NCBI RefSeq assembly: GCF_001660815.1
Contig: NZ_LYMI01000011.1
Span: 30,022-94,021, forward strand
DNA from: Xanthomonas nasturtii
Lineage (GTDB): Bacteria; Pseudomonadota; Gammaproteobacteria; Xanthomonadales; Xanthomonadaceae
Reading direction: 5' to 3'
Length of the DNA: 64,000 nt
In this document: in pieces, positions 45,177-55,734 of the stretch
Numbering within the stretch: position 1 is the stretch's first letter
Layout of the letters: the number at the start of each line of letters is the position of its first letter
Position numbers and translations under genes: made by a program
The notes under the pieces: generated by a model
The model's database searches: none
Told to the model about the DNA's origin: nothing
Seen by the model: the letters and a program-made list of their open reading frames with translations, nothing else

Positions 45177-47333
45177 ATGTCACACCGTCTCCCGTTCGCC
45201 ACACAGTTGTGGTTCACCGCCGCGCTAGCCGTCGCCCTGCCCGTTGTGGTGGTCGTCGCCGGCTCTACATTGACGCTGTCGCACGCGGCCTTGCTGGGCG
45301 CCAGCATCGCCGCCGCATTGGTCAGCGGCGCCTTGCTGGTCTGGGCAATATGGATCGCCAGCGACTCGCTGGTGCTGGCCAGCACCACGCTGGAGGCGTT
45401 CTCGCGCGGCAACTTCGATATCGCCCTGCCGCAGACACGCGACGAGCGGGCCGGCGACGTGCTGCGCGGCCTGCGCAAGGTGCAGAGCGGCATCCGCCAC
45501 GTCAACGAAGAGATCAACCGCGTCTCGCGCGAACACGATGCCGGGCAGATCGAGGCGCGCATCGACGTGGCGCGCTTCGACGGCGATTTCCGCACCCTGG
45601 GCGATGGCATCAACCGCATGGTCGCCAGCCATATCGCAGTGAACAAGCAGGCCATGACGTGCGTGGCCGAGTTCGGCCGCGGCAACTTCGCCGCCGAGCT
45701 GGAGCGCCTGCCGGGCCAGAAAGCCTTCATCAACGACGTGGTCGACCAGATCCGCGGCAACCTCACCGGCCTGGTCGCCGAGGTCAGCCGCATGTCGGCC
45801 GAGCACGACGCAGGCGATATCGATGTGGTCATCGACACGCAACGTTTCACCGGCGATTTCCGCCGCATGGCCGAAGGCATCAACGCAATGGTGGCCAGCC
45901 ATATCGCGGTCAAGAAGCAGGCCATCACCTGCGTGGGCGAATTCGGCCGCGGCAACTTCACCGCGCAGCTGCCGTTGCTGCCGGGCAAGAAGCGCTTCAT
46001 CAACGACACCATCGAACAGGTGCGCGGCAACCTCACCGGCTTGATCGCCGAGATCAACCACATGTCGGCCGAACACGAGGCCGGCGATATCGACGTGGTG
46101 ATCGACAGCGCGCGCTTCGATGGCGACTTCCGCAGCATGGCGTTGGGCATCAACCAGATGGTGGGCGCGCATATCGCGGTGAAGAAACTGGCGATGGGCG
46201 TGGTGGCCGAATTCGGCCGCGGCAACTTCGATGCGCCGCTGGCGCAGCTGCCCGGCAAGAAGGCCTTCATCAATGACACCGTGGAGCGTGCGCGCGGCAA
46301 TCTGCGCAGCATTTCCGAAGTGATCCAGGTGATGGGCGCGATGGCCGAAGGCGACCTCACCCACACCGTGGAAGGCCGCTACGAAGGCGCGTTCGCCGAC
46401 ATGCAGCGCTACGTCAACACCACCATGAGCCGGCTGACCGAGATCGTCGATGAGGTCAACCGCAACGCCGAAAATCTGGCCAGTGCGTCGGAAGAAGTCA
46501 GCGCCACCGCGCAGGCGCTTGCGCAGGCCGCCAGCGAACAGGCCGCCGGCGTGGAAGAAACCAGCGCCTCGCTGGAGCAGATGACCGCCTCCATCGCCCA
46601 GAACACCGAAAACGCGCGCGTCACCGACAGCATGGCCGCCAAGGCCGCCAGCGAAGCGGCCGACGGTGGCGACACCGTGCGCGCCACGGTGGTGGCGATG
46701 AAGGACATCGCCAAGAAGATCGGCATCATCGACGACATCGCCTACCAGACCAATCTGCTTGCGCTCAACGCCGCCATCGAAGCGGCGCGTGCCGGCGAAC
46801 ATGGCAAGGGCTTTGCGGTGGTGGCTGCCGAAGTGCGCAAGCTGGCCGAGCGTAGCCAGATTGCCGCGCAGGAAATCGGCGAAGTGGCCGAATCCAGCGT
46901 GGAACTGGCCGAAAGCGCCGGCCGCGTGCTTGGCGAGATGGTGCCTTCGATCCGCCGCACCTCCGACCTGGTGCAGGAAATCGCCGCTGCCTCCGAAGAA
47001 CAGACCGCCGGCGTCAGCCAGATCAATACTGCGGTCGGCCAGTTGAACCAGACCACCCAATCGGCCGCGGCCAATGCCGAAGAGCTGGCGGCCACGTCCG
47101 AAGAAATGAGCGCACAGGCCGAACAGCTGCAGCAGTTGATGGGCTTCTTCCGGCTGGGCAATGGCGGGCGCGGCACCACCTCGGGCAGCAGCAGGCCGGG
47201 GCCGCGCCGGATTGCAACGCACGCGCCCGCCGCTGTGAGCAGCGCGCCGCCGCGACGCACCAACGTGCGCCAGATCAGCGCGGTGGCCGCCACTGCCGAT
47301 GCGATCGACGAATCGCAATTCGCCAGCTTCTGA
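45177..47333 (+). CDS. Methyl-accepting chemotaxis protein with three tandem HAMP-like repeats and no periplasmic sensor
   Basis: A 718-residue receptor. Two membrane helices (about 12-29 and 39-62) are separated by only ~9 residues, so there is no periplasmic ligand domain. Three tandem 90-residue units follow (from about 118), each with EHDAG, RFxGDFR, GINxMV, IAVxK, EFGRGNF and LPGxKxFIND. They look like poly-HAMP modules. The C-terminal signalling hairpin includes [19 protein letters not shown], and the tail is basic. No CheR/CheB pentapeptide is seen at the end. It would sense a cytoplasmic or membrane-linked state and signal to CheA through CheW, both in the same operon. Confidence 0.94.
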   Translation: MSHRLPFATQLWFTAALAVALPVVVVVAGSTLTLSHAALLGASIAAALVSGALLVWAIWIASDSLVLASTTLEAFSRGNFDIALPQTRDERAGDVLRGLRKVQSGIRHVNEEINRVSREHDAGQIEARIDVARFDGDFRTLGDGINRMVASHIAVNKQAMTCVAEFGRGNFAAELERLPGQKAFINDVVDQIRGNLTGLVAEVSRMSAEHDAGDIDVVIDTQRFTGDFRRMAEGINAMVASHIAVKKQAITCVGEFGRGNFTAQLPLLPGKKRFINDTIEQVRGNLTGLIAEINHMSAEHEAGDIDVVIDSARFDGDFRSMALGINQMVGAHIAVKKLAMGVVAEFGRGNFDAPLAQLPGKKAFINDTVERARGNLRSISEVIQVMGAMAEGDLTHTVEGRYEGAFADMQRYVNTTMSRLTEIVDEVNRNAENLASASEEVSATAQALAQAASEQAAGVEETSASLEQMTASIAQNTENARVTDSMAAKAASEAADGGDTVRATVVAMKDIAKKIGIIDDIAYQTNLLALNAAIEAARAGEHGKGFAVVAAEVRKLAERSQIAAQEIGEVAESSVELAESAGRVLGEMVPSIRRTSDLVQEIAAASEEQTAGVSQINTAVGQLNQTTQSAAANAEELAATSEEMSAQAEQLQQLMGFFRLGNGGRGTTSGSSRPGPRRIATHAPAAVSSAPPRRTNVRQISAVAATADAIDESQFASF
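45531..46340 (+). repeat. Three in-frame tandem 270-bp repeats inside the receptor gene
   Basis: Units begin at 45531, 45801 and 46071, each starting at codons for EHDAG/EHEAG. They are clearly similar in DNA as well as protein. They encode the poly-HAMP-like modules of the chemoreceptor. Units of this kind can expand or contract by recombination, which would change linker length. Confidence 0.85.
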
Positions 47334-47343
47334 GGAGCCGACG

Positions 47344-47859
47344 ATGCACGCGCACACTGCAACCGGCCCCAACGCGCTGCCGTCGCCGGCACCGCAGCAA
47401 TACCTCACGTTTTTGCTGGGCGGCGAGATGTTCGGCCTGGGCATTCTGGGCATCAAGGAAATCATCGAATACCGCGCGCCCACCGACGTGCCGATGATGC
47501 CGCCGGCGCTGCGCGGGGTGATCAACCTGCGCGGCGCGGTGGTACCGGTGGTGGACCTGCAGCAGCGCTTCGGCCGCACCCCCAGCGCGATCACCAAGCG
47601 CAGCTGCATCGTGATCGTGGAAATCGCGCACGGCGAGGTGCATCAGGTGCTCGGGCTGTTGGTGGATGCGGTCAGCGAGGTGCTGGACATCGCGCCGGCC
47701 GACATCCTCGACACACCCAGCTTCGGCGCCGGCATCGCGCGCGACTTCATCCATGCCATGGGCAAGATCGGCGAGCGTTTCGTGATCCTGCTCGATGCCG
47801 ATTCCGTGCTGGGCAACGACGCACTCGCCCAGCTCCCGGCCGCCGAACTGGCGGCGTGA
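47344..47859 (+). CDS. cheW: Chemotaxis coupling protein CheW
   Basis: A 171-residue CheW with the typical two-barrel sequence (YLTFLLGGEMFGLGILGIKEII, LRGVINLRGAVVPVVDLQQRFG, VLGLLVDAVSEVL). The start at 47344 follows the receptor stop by 10 nt. It couples the receptor to CheA. The C-terminus is slightly extended (ALAQLPAAELAA). Confidence 0.94.
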   Translation: MHAHTATGPNALPSPAPQQYLTFLLGGEMFGLGILGIKEIIEYRAPTDVPMMPPALRGVINLRGAVVPVVDLQQRFGRTPSAITKRSCIVIVEIAHGEVHQVLGLLVDAVSEVLDIAPADILDTPSFGAGIARDFIHAMGKIGERFVILLDADSVLGNDALAQLPAAELAA

Positions 47860-47885
47860 CCTCACGCATGCACCCAAGGACTCCC

Positions 47886-49169
47886 ATGCGCCCTGCCCTT
47901 CTCTCCTGCAACTGTGCGTTGGCCGGCCCGGTCCTGGTCGTGGACGACAGCGTGGTCCAGCGCGAACACGCCATGGCGTTGTGTCGCCAGCTCGGCGCCA
48001 GCGTGGTCGACGGTGCAGTCGACGGGCACGCGGCACTGGAATGGCTGACGGGCGCCGACGCGCCATCGCTGTTGCTGGTGGATCTGGAAATGCCCGGCAT
48101 GGACGGCGTGCAGTTGCTCGACGCCCTGGCCCGCGGCAAATACAGCGTGCCGGTGGTGGTGGTGTCGCAACGCGGCGGCGCCCTGATCGATGCGGTGATG
48201 CAACTCAGCCGCAGTGCCGGCGTGCGCGTGCTCGGCGGTATCGAAAAACCGATGAACCTGCAGGACCTGGCCACCGTGCTGGATTGCGAACCGGAGCCGG
48301 CCGCCGACGCTGCCGTGTTCGCGCCGGTGGCGATTTCGCCGCTGATGTCCAGCGGCGGCGCGGCCGCCTCGCGACTGGATCGTGCGATGCGCCGCGGCGA
48401 GATCCGCGTGGCCTACCAGCCCAAGCTCGATCTGCAGGATGGCCGCCTGCGCGGCGTGGAAGCGCTCGCGCGCTGGCGCCGCCCGCAGGGCGACATGATC
48501 GGCCCGGACCGCTTCATCCCGCTGGCCGAGCGCGAAGGCCTGATCCATGCGTTGACCCAGCAGGTGATCGACAAGGCCATTGCGCAATTGGTGGACTGGC
48601 GCGCCGAAGGCTTCGAGCTGAGCCTGGCATTGAACCTGTCGCCCCGCTTGCTGGGCGAAGAGAATTTTCTCGAGCAGCTGTGCGGCAAGCTGAGCGACAA
48701 CGGCCTGAGCCCGGCGGACCTGGTGCTGGAACTCACCGAAAGCGCCATCGTGGAGCCGGCCAATGCCTTGAGCATGCTGGCGCGTTTGCGCTTGCATGGG
48801 TTCGGCCTGTCCATCGATGACTACGGCACCGGCTTTTCGTCGCTGCAGCGTCTGGCCAGCATCCCGTTCACCGAACTCAAGCTGGACCGCAGCTTCGTGC
48901 ATGCCGCGCATCGCAGCCGCAGCCAGCGCACCGTGCTCGAATCCACGCTGGAGCTGGCGCATCGGCTGGAACTCACCGCCGTGGCCGAAGGGGTGGAAAC
49001 GCCCGAGGATTGGCGGCTATTGCGCGAACTCGGCTGCGATCTGGCACAAGGCTATCTGATGGGCTCGCCGATGCCCGGGCCGATGCTGTCGGAGTGGTGG
49101 CGCGAACATGCCGTACGCATTGCGCGCCTGAGCGATAACAGCGTCCCCAGCGACGCGGACGTGGCCTGA
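47886..49169 (+). CDS. REC-EAL protein, probable c-di-GMP phosphodiesterase
   Basis: A 427-residue protein. The receiver domain (about 15-135) has the acidic pair VVDDS, phospho-acceptor Asp66 in LLVDLEMPGMDG, and Lys in GIEKPM. The EAL domain (about 165-420) keeps the catalytic signatures: YQPKLDLQDGRLRGVEALARW, LELTES, DDYGTGFSSL, LKLDRSFV and VAEGVET. It is therefore likely active in hydrolysing c-di-GMP. The start at 47886 follows an AAGGA ribosome-binding site; earlier in-frame starts overlap cheW. Within a chemotaxis operon it could receive phosphate from CheA and lower c-di-GMP to favour motility. Confidence 0.93.
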   Translation: MRPALLSCNCALAGPVLVVDDSVVQREHAMALCRQLGASVVDGAVDGHAALEWLTGADAPSLLLVDLEMPGMDGVQLLDALARGKYSVPVVVVSQRGGALIDAVMQLSRSAGVRVLGGIEKPMNLQDLATVLDCEPEPAADAAVFAPVAISPLMSSGGAAASRLDRAMRRGEIRVAYQPKLDLQDGRLRGVEALARWRRPQGDMIGPDRFIPLAEREGLIHALTQQVIDKAIAQLVDWRAEGFELSLALNLSPRLLGEENFLEQLCGKLSDNGLSPADLVLELTESAIVEPANALSMLARLRLHGFGLSIDDYGTGFSSLQRLASIPFTELKLDRSFVHAAHRSRSQRTVLESTLELAHRLELTAVAEGVETPEDWRLLRELGCDLAQGYLMGSPMPGPMLSEWWREHAVRIARLSDNSVPSDADVA

Positions 49170-49173
49170 GCCG

Positions 49174-49980
49174 ATGAGTACCGCCACCGCCATCACCGAA
49201 CAGGAGTTCGGCCGCTTCCAGCGTTTCATCTTCGACGCGGCCGGCATCAGCATTTCTTCCGGCAAGAAGGCCATGCTGTGCGGCCGCCTGGGCAAGCGCC
49301 TGCGCGAGCATCAGTTCAGCACATACACGCAGTACCTGCAGCTGCTGGAAAGCCGCCAGGACCGCAGCGAGATCCAGACCGCGATCGACCTGCTCACCAC
49401 CAACGAAACCTACTTCTTCCGCGAGCCCAAGCATTTCGAGCTGTTGCGCAAGCTGGCCGGCGAACACCGTGGCGGGCTGCCGTTCCGCTGCTGGAGCGCC
49501 GCCAGTTCCAGCGGAGAAGAGGCCTACAGCATGGCCATGGTGCTGGACGACACCTTGCAGGGCCGCCCGTTCGAGGTGGTCGGCAGCGACATCAGCACCC
49601 GTGTGCTGGCCAAGGCACGCACTGGCCATTACGCGCTGCAACGCATCGACGGCATCCCGCAGGCGTATCTCAAACGCTACTGCCTGCGTGGCCAGGGCGA
49701 GTACGACGGCACCTTGCTGGTGGAGCGGCGCCTGCGCGAGCGCGTGCAGTTCGTGCATGCCAACCTCAATACCGCGTTGCCGGCCTTGGGCAGTTTCGAT
49801 GCGATTTTTCTGCGTAACGTGATGATCTACTTCAACGGCCAGACCAAGCGCGAAGTGATCCTGCGCGTGCTGTCCAATCTCAAATCGGGCGGGCATTTCT
49901 GCATCGGCCATTCGGAAAGCCTGAGCGAACTCGACATCGATCTGGTCCAGGTGGCACCCTCGATTTTCCGCAAGGCATGA
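49174..49980 (+). CDS. cheR: Chemotaxis protein methyltransferase CheR
   Basis: A 268-residue CheR. The N-terminal helical domain is followed by the AdoMet-binding fold ([44 protein letters not shown]). It methylates glutamates on receptors. It begins 4 nt after the REC-EAL stop and overlaps cheB by 4 nt (ATGA). Confidence 0.95.
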   Translation: MSTATAITEQEFGRFQRFIFDAAGISISSGKKAMLCGRLGKRLREHQFSTYTQYLQLLESRQDRSEIQTAIDLLTTNETYFFREPKHFELLRKLAGEHRGGLPFRCWSAASSSGEEAYSMAMVLDDTLQGRPFEVVGSDISTRVLAKARTGHYALQRIDGIPQAYLKRYCLRGQGEYDGTLLVERRLRERVQFVHANLNTALPALGSFDAIFLRNVMIYFNGQTKREVILRVLSNLKSGGHFCIGHSESLSELDIDLVQVAPSIFRKA

Positions 49981-51116
49981 CCCAAGGATTCACCGTGTCG
50001 ACAGCGCTCAATCGCCCCACCACCCCCCCTATTGCCCGTAGCAACGCCATCAAGGTCCTGGTGGTCGACGATTCGGCGGTGGTGCGTCAGGTGCTGCTGG
50101 GCGTACTCAACGACGCGCCCGGCATCGAGGTCATCGCCACTGCCGCCGACCCGCTGCTGGCCATCGAAAAGATGCGCCAGCAATGGCCTGACGTGATCGT
50201 TCTGGACGTGGAAATGCCGCGCATGGACGGCATCACCTTCCTGCGCAAGATCATGAGCGAGCGCCCCACCCCGGTGGTGATCTGCTCCACGCTCACCGAA
50301 AAAGGCGCACGCGTCACCATGGATGCACTGGCCGCCGGCGCAGTGGCAGTGGTGACCAAGCCACGGCTGGGGCTCAAGCAATTTCTCACCGACTCTGCCG
50401 ACGAACTGGTCAATACGGTGCGCAGCGCGGCGCGCGCCAACGTCAAGCGACTGGCCGCACGCGTCACTGCGGCGCCGCTGGAGGCCGAGGTCAAACACAC
50501 TGCCGATGTGATCCTGCCGGCGCAGAGCGGGCGCGCCCTGGCGCAGACCACCGAACGCATCGTGGCCATCGGCACCTCCACCGGCGGCACCCAGGCACTG
50601 GAAGAAGTGCTTACCGCCTTGCCGCGCGTATGCCCCGGCATCGTGATCGTGCAGCACATGCCGGAGAAGTTCACCGCCGCCTTCGCTGCGCGTCTCAATG
50701 GTTTGTGCCAGATCGCCGTCAAGGAAGCCGCCAACAACGACCGGGTGATGCCGGGACGCGCATTGATCGCGCCCGGCGGCAAGCACCTGCTGCTGCGCCG
50801 TAGCGGCGCGCAGTATTTCGTCGAAGTGATGGAAGGCCCGCCAGTGAATCGGCACCGCCCGTCGGTGGATGTGCTGTTCCGCTCCGCCGCGCGTGCGGCC
50901 GGCAGCAACGCACTGGGCATCATCATGACCGGCATGGGCGATGACGGCGCCGCCGGCCTGCTGGAAATGCGCCAGGCTGGCGCACGCACGGTGGCGCAGG
51001 ACGAACACACCAGCATCGTGTTCGGCATGCCCAAGGAAGCGATCAAGCGCGGCGGTGCAGACCGCATCCTGCCGCTGGGTGCGATGGCACGCGAGATCGT
51101 GACGCAGCTGCAATAA
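49977..51116 (+). CDS. cheB: Chemotaxis response regulator/methylesterase CheB
   Basis: A 379-residue protein with a receiver domain ([11 protein letters not shown], phospho-acceptor Asp77 in [17 protein letters not shown]) joined to a C-terminal methylesterase. Catalytic residues are Ser201 in IGTSTGGT, His227 in VQHMPE, and Asp in MTGMGDDGA. It demethylates or deamidates receptors after phosphorylation by CheA. The ATG overlaps the cheR stop (ATGA). It is the last gene of the operon. Confidence 0.95.
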   Translation: MTQGFTVSTALNRPTTPPIARSNAIKVLVVDDSAVVRQVLLGVLNDAPGIEVIATAADPLLAIEKMRQQWPDVIVLDVEMPRMDGITFLRKIMSERPTPVVICSTLTEKGARVTMDALAAGAVAVVTKPRLGLKQFLTDSADELVNTVRSAARANVKRLAARVTAAPLEAEVKHTADVILPAQSGRALAQTTERIVAIGTSTGGTQALEEVLTALPRVCPGIVIVQHMPEKFTAAFAARLNGLCQIAVKEAANNDRVMPGRALIAPGGKHLLLRRSGAQYFVEVMEGPPVNRHRPSVDVLFRSAARAAGSNALGIIMTGMGDDGAAGLLEMRQAGARTVAQDEHTSIVFGMPKEAIKRGGADRILPLGAMAREIVTQLQ

Positions 51117-51168
51117 CCAACGGACGTCCGCGTCACGCGCGAACGGATCTGACCGGGCCACCGCACTC

Positions 51169-51192
51169 CCTTCTCCCGCCTGCGGGAGAAGG
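51169..51192. repeat. REP-like hairpin between cheB and the cardiolipin synthase gene
   Basis: A perfect 10-bp stem (CCTTCTCCCG / CGGGAGAAGG) with a 4-nt loop sits in the convergent gap between two gene ends. It is followed by GTGCCCGAAGGGCGGATGAGGGC, a context I associate with dispersed repeats in xanthomonads. It may help end transcription from both sides although there is no T-run. Confidence 0.7.
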
Positions 51193-51231
51193 TGCCCGAA
51201 GGGCGGATGAGGGCAACCGCTGAGCAACCAG

Positions 51232-52794
51232 CTACAGCTGCGACTCCAGCGGCAACCAGCCCATCACCGTCGCGGTGCCACGCCGCCACACGCTCGCTGC
51301 CGGCTCGCGCGACCACACCTCGGGCGGTTGCGCCGCATCGTCGTGCCACCGCAGTGCGCCCTGGTCCAGGGTGACGCGATAACTCACCGGCGCACTGACC
51401 TTGCGGTTGTACAGCCGCTCGAGTTCTGCGGTCACCGCACGGTCGTTGAACAGCAGGCCCATTTCGGTATTGAGGTTCATCGAGCGCGGGTCGAGGTTGA
51501 ACGAGCCGATAAAACCGCTGCTGTCGTCGACCACGAATGCCTTGGTATGCAGACTGGCGCCACTCGAACCGAACAGGCTGCCCTCCGGTTTGCCCATCGG
51601 CTTGAGTTCGTGCAGCCGCACGCCCTGTTGCAAGAGCGGCACGCGATAGTCGGCGTAACCGCTATGTACGGCCACCACGTCGTTGGCCGCCAGCGAGTTG
51701 GTCAGAATGCTCACCCGCACATCGCGACGGCGCAGGTCGCCGATCCAGCGCATGCCGTCGGCACCCGGTACGAAATACGGCGAAATCACTTTCAGTTCGC
51801 GCTGCGCATGCACCATTTCGCCAATCAGCACCGGCGTCATCCAGTCGGCTTGCGGCGGTGCGCCTTCTGCTTTTTCCGGCGGGTCGGAGACGATGCGCGC
51901 CTGCGATACCCAATGCACCGGGCGGTCGCCCTGCATCAGTTCGCGCACGCTCGGCGAACGCCGCAGGCGTTCCACATACGGATTCGCACGCGCCGATGCC
52001 ATGCCAGCATCCAGGCTGCCGCGCAGCGCATCCAACGCCTGCGGCCTGGCGGTGACCAGGGCGGCCAGCGGCAAGGCGTTGGGGCTGTTCCAGTAGGCGT
52101 CGAATACCTGCTCGGCCTGGCCCACGGCCGGCCCCATCAGCGCTGCGTCCATGTCCATGAAATTGGTGTCGCGCGCCGCATCGAAGTATTCGTCGCCCAC
52201 GTTGCGCCCACCCACCACCGCGATGCGGCCATCGGCAATCCAGGCCTTGTTGTGCATGCGGCGGTTGATGCTGAACATGCGCAGCACCATCTCCACACCG
52301 CGCATCAAGGTCCCTTCGCGGGCGCGGGTCGGGTTGAACAGGCGGATGTCGATCAGCGGGTGGCTGTCCAGCGCGGCCAGCACCGAATCGCTGCCGTGGA
52401 TATTCATGTCGTCCAACAGCAAGCGCACGCGCACGCCGCGATCGGCCGCGCGCAGCAACTCGTTGTGCAGCAGGTTGCCGGTGAAATCGGCATGCCAGAT
52501 GTAGTACTGCAGATCCAGGCTGCGCCCGGCAGCACGCGCGGTGAGTGCACGCACCGCAAACGCATCGATGTTGTCCGGCAGGATCACCATGCCGGTCTGG
52601 TCGGTGTGCGCCTGTTGCAGTGGCGCAACCACCTTGTCGATGGGGGTCGCCATCCCGGTGGCAGGCAGTGCATGGCTGACCGGGCCGCGTTGGCGGTCGG
52701 CAAAGCGCCCGTAGCCGTACAGCGACAGCGTGCTGGCCAGCACCAGCAGCACCAGCGCAATGCCGCCCCATTTGAAAACCTTACGCTTCGTCAC
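51232..52794 (-). CDS. Phospholipase D-family cardiolipin synthase (ClsC-like)
   Basis: A 520-residue protein with an N-terminal membrane anchor (GGIALVLLVLASTLSLYGYG) and two HKD catalytic motifs: HNKAWIAD at His181, followed by GGRNVGDEYF, and HTKAFVVDD at His416, followed by GSFNLDPRS. These are the hallmarks of bacterial cardiolipin synthases of the ClsC type, which condense two phospholipids at the membrane. GTG start at 52794. Single gene convergent with cheB. It could also act as a secreted or periplasmic phospholipase D, but the order of motifs and the anchor favour cardiolipin synthesis. Confidence 0.9.
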   Translation of the reverse strand: MTKRKVFKWGGIALVLLVLASTLSLYGYGRFADRQRGPVSHALPATGMATPIDKVVAPLQQAHTDQTGMVILPDNIDAFAVRALTARAAGRSLDLQYYIWHADFTGNLLHNELLRAADRGVRVRLLLDDMNIHGSDSVLAALDSHPLIDIRLFNPTRAREGTLMRGVEMVLRMFSINRRMHNKAWIADGRIAVVGGRNVGDEYFDAARDTNFMDMDAALMGPAVGQAEQVFDAYWNSPNALPLAALVTARPQALDALRGSLDAGMASARANPYVERLRRSPSVRELMQGDRPVHWVSQARIVSDPPEKAEGAPPQADWMTPVLIGEMVHAQRELKVISPYFVPGADGMRWIGDLRRRDVRVSILTNSLAANDVVAVHSGYADYRVPLLQQGVRLHELKPMGKPEGSLFGSSGASLHTKAFVVDDSSGFIGSFNLDPRSMNLNTEMGLLFNDRAVTAELERLYNRKVSAPVSYRVTLDQGALRWHDDAAQPPEVWSREPAASVWRRGTATVMGWLPLESQL

Positions 52795-53024
52795 TACCGG
52801 CTCCGCACTTCACAGCGCGGCAGTGTAGAGGGCGTGCACGCACACTGGTGTGCAGGCGCTGCTACAAGCAGGCCCGACAATACAGGTGAAAACCAGGCAG
52901 TTGTGTTGCAAGCGACCGACCAGACGACTGCATGCCTCACCGCGCAACCACGGTAATTTGCGGCGTTTTCAGCTGTGCTGCGCAAGCGTTGCCAGAGCAA
53001 CCGCTCGCGCGCGCCATGCCAGGC

Positions 53025-55127
53025 TTACCAGATGGTCACGCGCTCCTTGTCGCCGCGCACCATCGCATCGCCGGGCTTGCACTGAAACGCCTGCGCAAAC
53101 GCCGGCATGTTCGACGGCGCACCGTTGGCGCGGAAATTCGCCGGGGCATGCGGATCGGTATTCAGGCGCACGCGCAATTCGCCATCGGTAAAATTGCGAC
53201 GCCACACGGTGGCCCAGTTCATGAAGAAGCGCTGGTCCTGCGAATAGCCGTCGATCTCCTTGTTGGCAGCGGGCTGCTCCTGCAATGCCATCTGCAAGGC
53301 GTCGTAGGCCACGGTCAGGCCGCCCAGGTCGCCGATATTTTCGCCCAGGGTGAGCTTGCCTTTGACATGCACACCCTCGATCGCTTCATAGCCGTCGAAC
53401 TGCGCCACCAGCTGGTCGGTGCGCTCGGTGAACAGCTTGCGGTCCGCATCGGTCCACCAGGTATCGAAGTTGCCCTTGGCATCGAACTGGCTGCCGGAAT
53501 CGTCGTAGCCATGCATCATTTCGTGCCCGATCACCGCGCCGATACCGCCGTAATTGAGCGCCGGGTCGGCCTTGGGGTCGAAGAACGGCGGCTGCAGGAT
53601 CGCCGCCGGAAACACGATCTCGTTGCGCGTCGCGTTGTAGTACGCATTCACCGTCTGCGGCGTCATGTGCCACTCGCGCTTGTCGACCGGCTTGCCGATC
53701 TTGTCCAGCATGTAGCGATAATTGAACGCCTGCGCGGCCTGCATGTTGGCAAGGAATCCATCGCCACGCGTTTCCAGGCCAGACCAATCGCGCCACTGGT
53801 CCGGGTAGCCGATCTTGGGAGTGAAGCTGGCCCACTTTTCCAGGGCGCGCTGCTTGGTTTCAGCGCTCATCCATTCCAACTTTTCCAGCCGCGCCTTGAG
53901 CGCCGCCGACAGGTTCTGCACCAGCTGCTGCATCTGCTCTTTCGATTCGGCGGGAAATGCGGATTGCACGTACAGCTGGCCCAGCGCCTCGCCCATCGCC
54001 TCGTTGACGGCGTTCAAGGTGCGCTTCCAGCGCGGCAGCATGTCTTTCTGGCCACGCAGCGTCTTGGCGTAAAAGTCGAAGTTGGCCTGCTCGAAGGGCT
54101 TGGCCAGATACGGCGCCGCCTCGTCCACGCTATGGAAGCGCAGATACGCCTTCCAGGTATCGACCGGCGTGTCGGCCAGCATCGCATCGAGCTCGGCGAA
54201 ATAACCCGGCTGGCTCAGCGAGAACGTGCCGGCCGGGACCTTGAGCGCGCTGAAAAATGCCTGCCAGTCGAAGTGCGGCGTCACCGCGTTGGCACCGGCC
54301 ACATCGACCGGGTTGTAGCGTTTGGCAGGGTCGCGCAATTCGATGCGCGACAGCGACGCGGCCGCCAGCCGCGTTTCGAACGCCATCACCGCCTTGGCCT
54401 GGGTGGCCGCCTGCGCCGCAGCAATCCCGGACAGTTCCAGCACACGCGCAATGTAGGCCACGTACTGTTCGCGGATCCTGGCCTGCGCCGGATCGGTGTA
54501 ATAGCCCTTTTCGGGCAAACCCAAACCGCCCTGCCCTGCGTAGGCGATCATCTGCTCGGAATTTTTATAGTCGGCATTGGCGCCGAACGAAAACACAAAG
54601 CCCTGGCCTTGCGCATAGCTGTTGCGCAACCACGCGGCGATGGCCGGCGCATCGGTCAGCGCATCGATCGCTTTCAACTGCGGCTGCAGCGGGGTGATGC
54701 CGGCGGTGTCGATCGCCGCTTCGTCCGAACCGGTGCGCCACAGGTCGGCGATCTTGGCATCCACCGAGCCGGCCGACAGATTGCCGCGTGCCAGTTGCTC
54801 CACCAAGGCGTGCTGGATGGTCAGCGAACGCTCGGCCAGCACTTCGAAACTGCCCCAGCTGGTGCGATCGGACGGCACCGGGTTGGCCTTGAGCCACTTG
54901 GCGTTGACGAAGCCGTTGAGGTCCTGGCATGCATTGATGGCAGGATCCAGATCGCCGCTGCCGAACGCCACGATCGGCGCATCGAGCTTGGACACATCGA
55001 CCTTGGTCGGCGCAGCCTGCGGGGCGGTGGGCGCCCCCTTGGCAGTGTCGTCGGAGGCGCCGCATGCAGACAACGCGACCACGATGGCCACCGCAAGCGA
55101 TAGCGGGGCGAACTTGCTCAACTTCAT
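53025..55127 (-). CDS. M13-family zinc metallopeptidase lipoprotein (neprilysin/PepO-like)
   Basis: A 700-residue exported peptidase. The start at 55127 gives a lipoprotein signal (LSLAVAIVVALSAC, lipid Cys in LSAC). The peptidase M13 zinc site is VIGHEMMHGYD (HExxH), the third ligand Glu is in GENIGDLGG, and the substrate-binding NAYYN motif is present. The C-terminus VTIW is family-like. It cleaves short peptides in the periplasm. Length is normal. The long upstream open frame (to 55280) is not homologous. Confidence 0.94.
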   Translation of the reverse strand: MKLSKFAPLSLAVAIVVALSACGASDDTAKGAPTAPQAAPTKVDVSKLDAPIVAFGSGDLDPAINACQDLNGFVNAKWLKANPVPSDRTSWGSFEVLAERSLTIQHALVEQLARGNLSAGSVDAKIADLWRTGSDEAAIDTAGITPLQPQLKAIDALTDAPAIAAWLRNSYAQGQGFVFSFGANADYKNSEQMIAYAGQGGLGLPEKGYYTDPAQARIREQYVAYIARVLELSGIAAAQAATQAKAVMAFETRLAAASLSRIELRDPAKRYNPVDVAGANAVTPHFDWQAFFSALKVPAGTFSLSQPGYFAELDAMLADTPVDTWKAYLRFHSVDEAAPYLAKPFEQANFDFYAKTLRGQKDMLPRWKRTLNAVNEAMGEALGQLYVQSAFPAESKEQMQQLVQNLSAALKARLEKLEWMSAETKQRALEKWASFTPKIGYPDQWRDWSGLETRGDGFLANMQAAQAFNYRYMLDKIGKPVDKREWHMTPQTVNAYYNATRNEIVFPAAILQPPFFDPKADPALNYGGIGAVIGHEMMHGYDDSGSQFDAKGNFDTWWTDADRKLFTERTDQLVAQFDGYEAIEGVHVKGKLTLGENIGDLGGLTVAYDALQMALQEQPAANKEIDGYSQDQRFFMNWATVWRRNFTDGELRVRLNTDPHAPANFRANGAPSNMPAFAQAFQCKPGDAMVRGDKERVTIW

Positions 55128-55413
55128 TGAATTCTCCAAGGCATGACCGCGCATGCGCGGTCGAAAAAAGTCGGCAGCCCGTCGGGAGCCGCCAGCGAAG
55201 AGCAGCGCATCAAGCGGCGCTCGCTCCTTCGTCAGTCGCTCTGCAACCGGCCACACCAGATCACTGCAGCGGCACCGCAACGCTCTAGCGTCCGTTGCCG
55301 CGCTTTATCGAAACGTCATTGCAACGACAGGCCGCTGGCGCGTCTGCCACGGACGCTGCGACCGTCTCACCCAATACCTGCATCCCGGGCACAACGCGCG
55401 CCATCGCATGCAG

Positions 55414-55734
55414 TCACCGGCGCGCGTAGAACGGCGCCATCACCACGTACACCGGATACGCCACCACCATCAGCACCAGGGCGACCTCATGCCCGGACGC
55501 CGCATCGGCCCACGCTTCCATCTGCCGTACCGGTCCGAACAGACCCATCGCCAGCAACACCACACCGAGCATGCAGATCAGCAAGGCCAGTGCCAGCCCG
55601 GGGCCGGAGATGCTGGCGCCGGTCAACACCGCAACTGCACCGCTTCCACCGGCCAACAACATCCCAACGGTCACCAGATACGCGCGACAGTAAGTGGCAG
55701 TCATCTGCTGGGTTCTACGTTTGCCGGACATCAT
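55414..55734 (-). CDS. Small hypothetical membrane protein (106 aa)
   Basis: Three hydrophobic spans are visible: AYLVTVGMLLAGGSGAVAVL, ALALLICMLGVVLLAMGLFG, and VALVLMVVAYPVYVVMAPF. It starts at ATG-ATG 55734. No family is recognised. It stands alone between the M13 peptidase and gpmA genes on the same strand. The consistent three-span pattern supports a real gene. Confidence 0.65.
   Translation of the reverse strand: MMSGKRRTQQMTATYCRAYLVTVGMLLAGGSGAVAVLTGASISGPGLALALLICMLGVVLLAMGLFGPVRQMEAWADAASGHEVALVLMVVAYPVYVVMAPFYARR

Noticed and set aside
45531..46340. CRISPR-like array from regular repeats
   Set aside because: The repeats are 270-bp in-frame coding units of a chemoreceptor without spacers.
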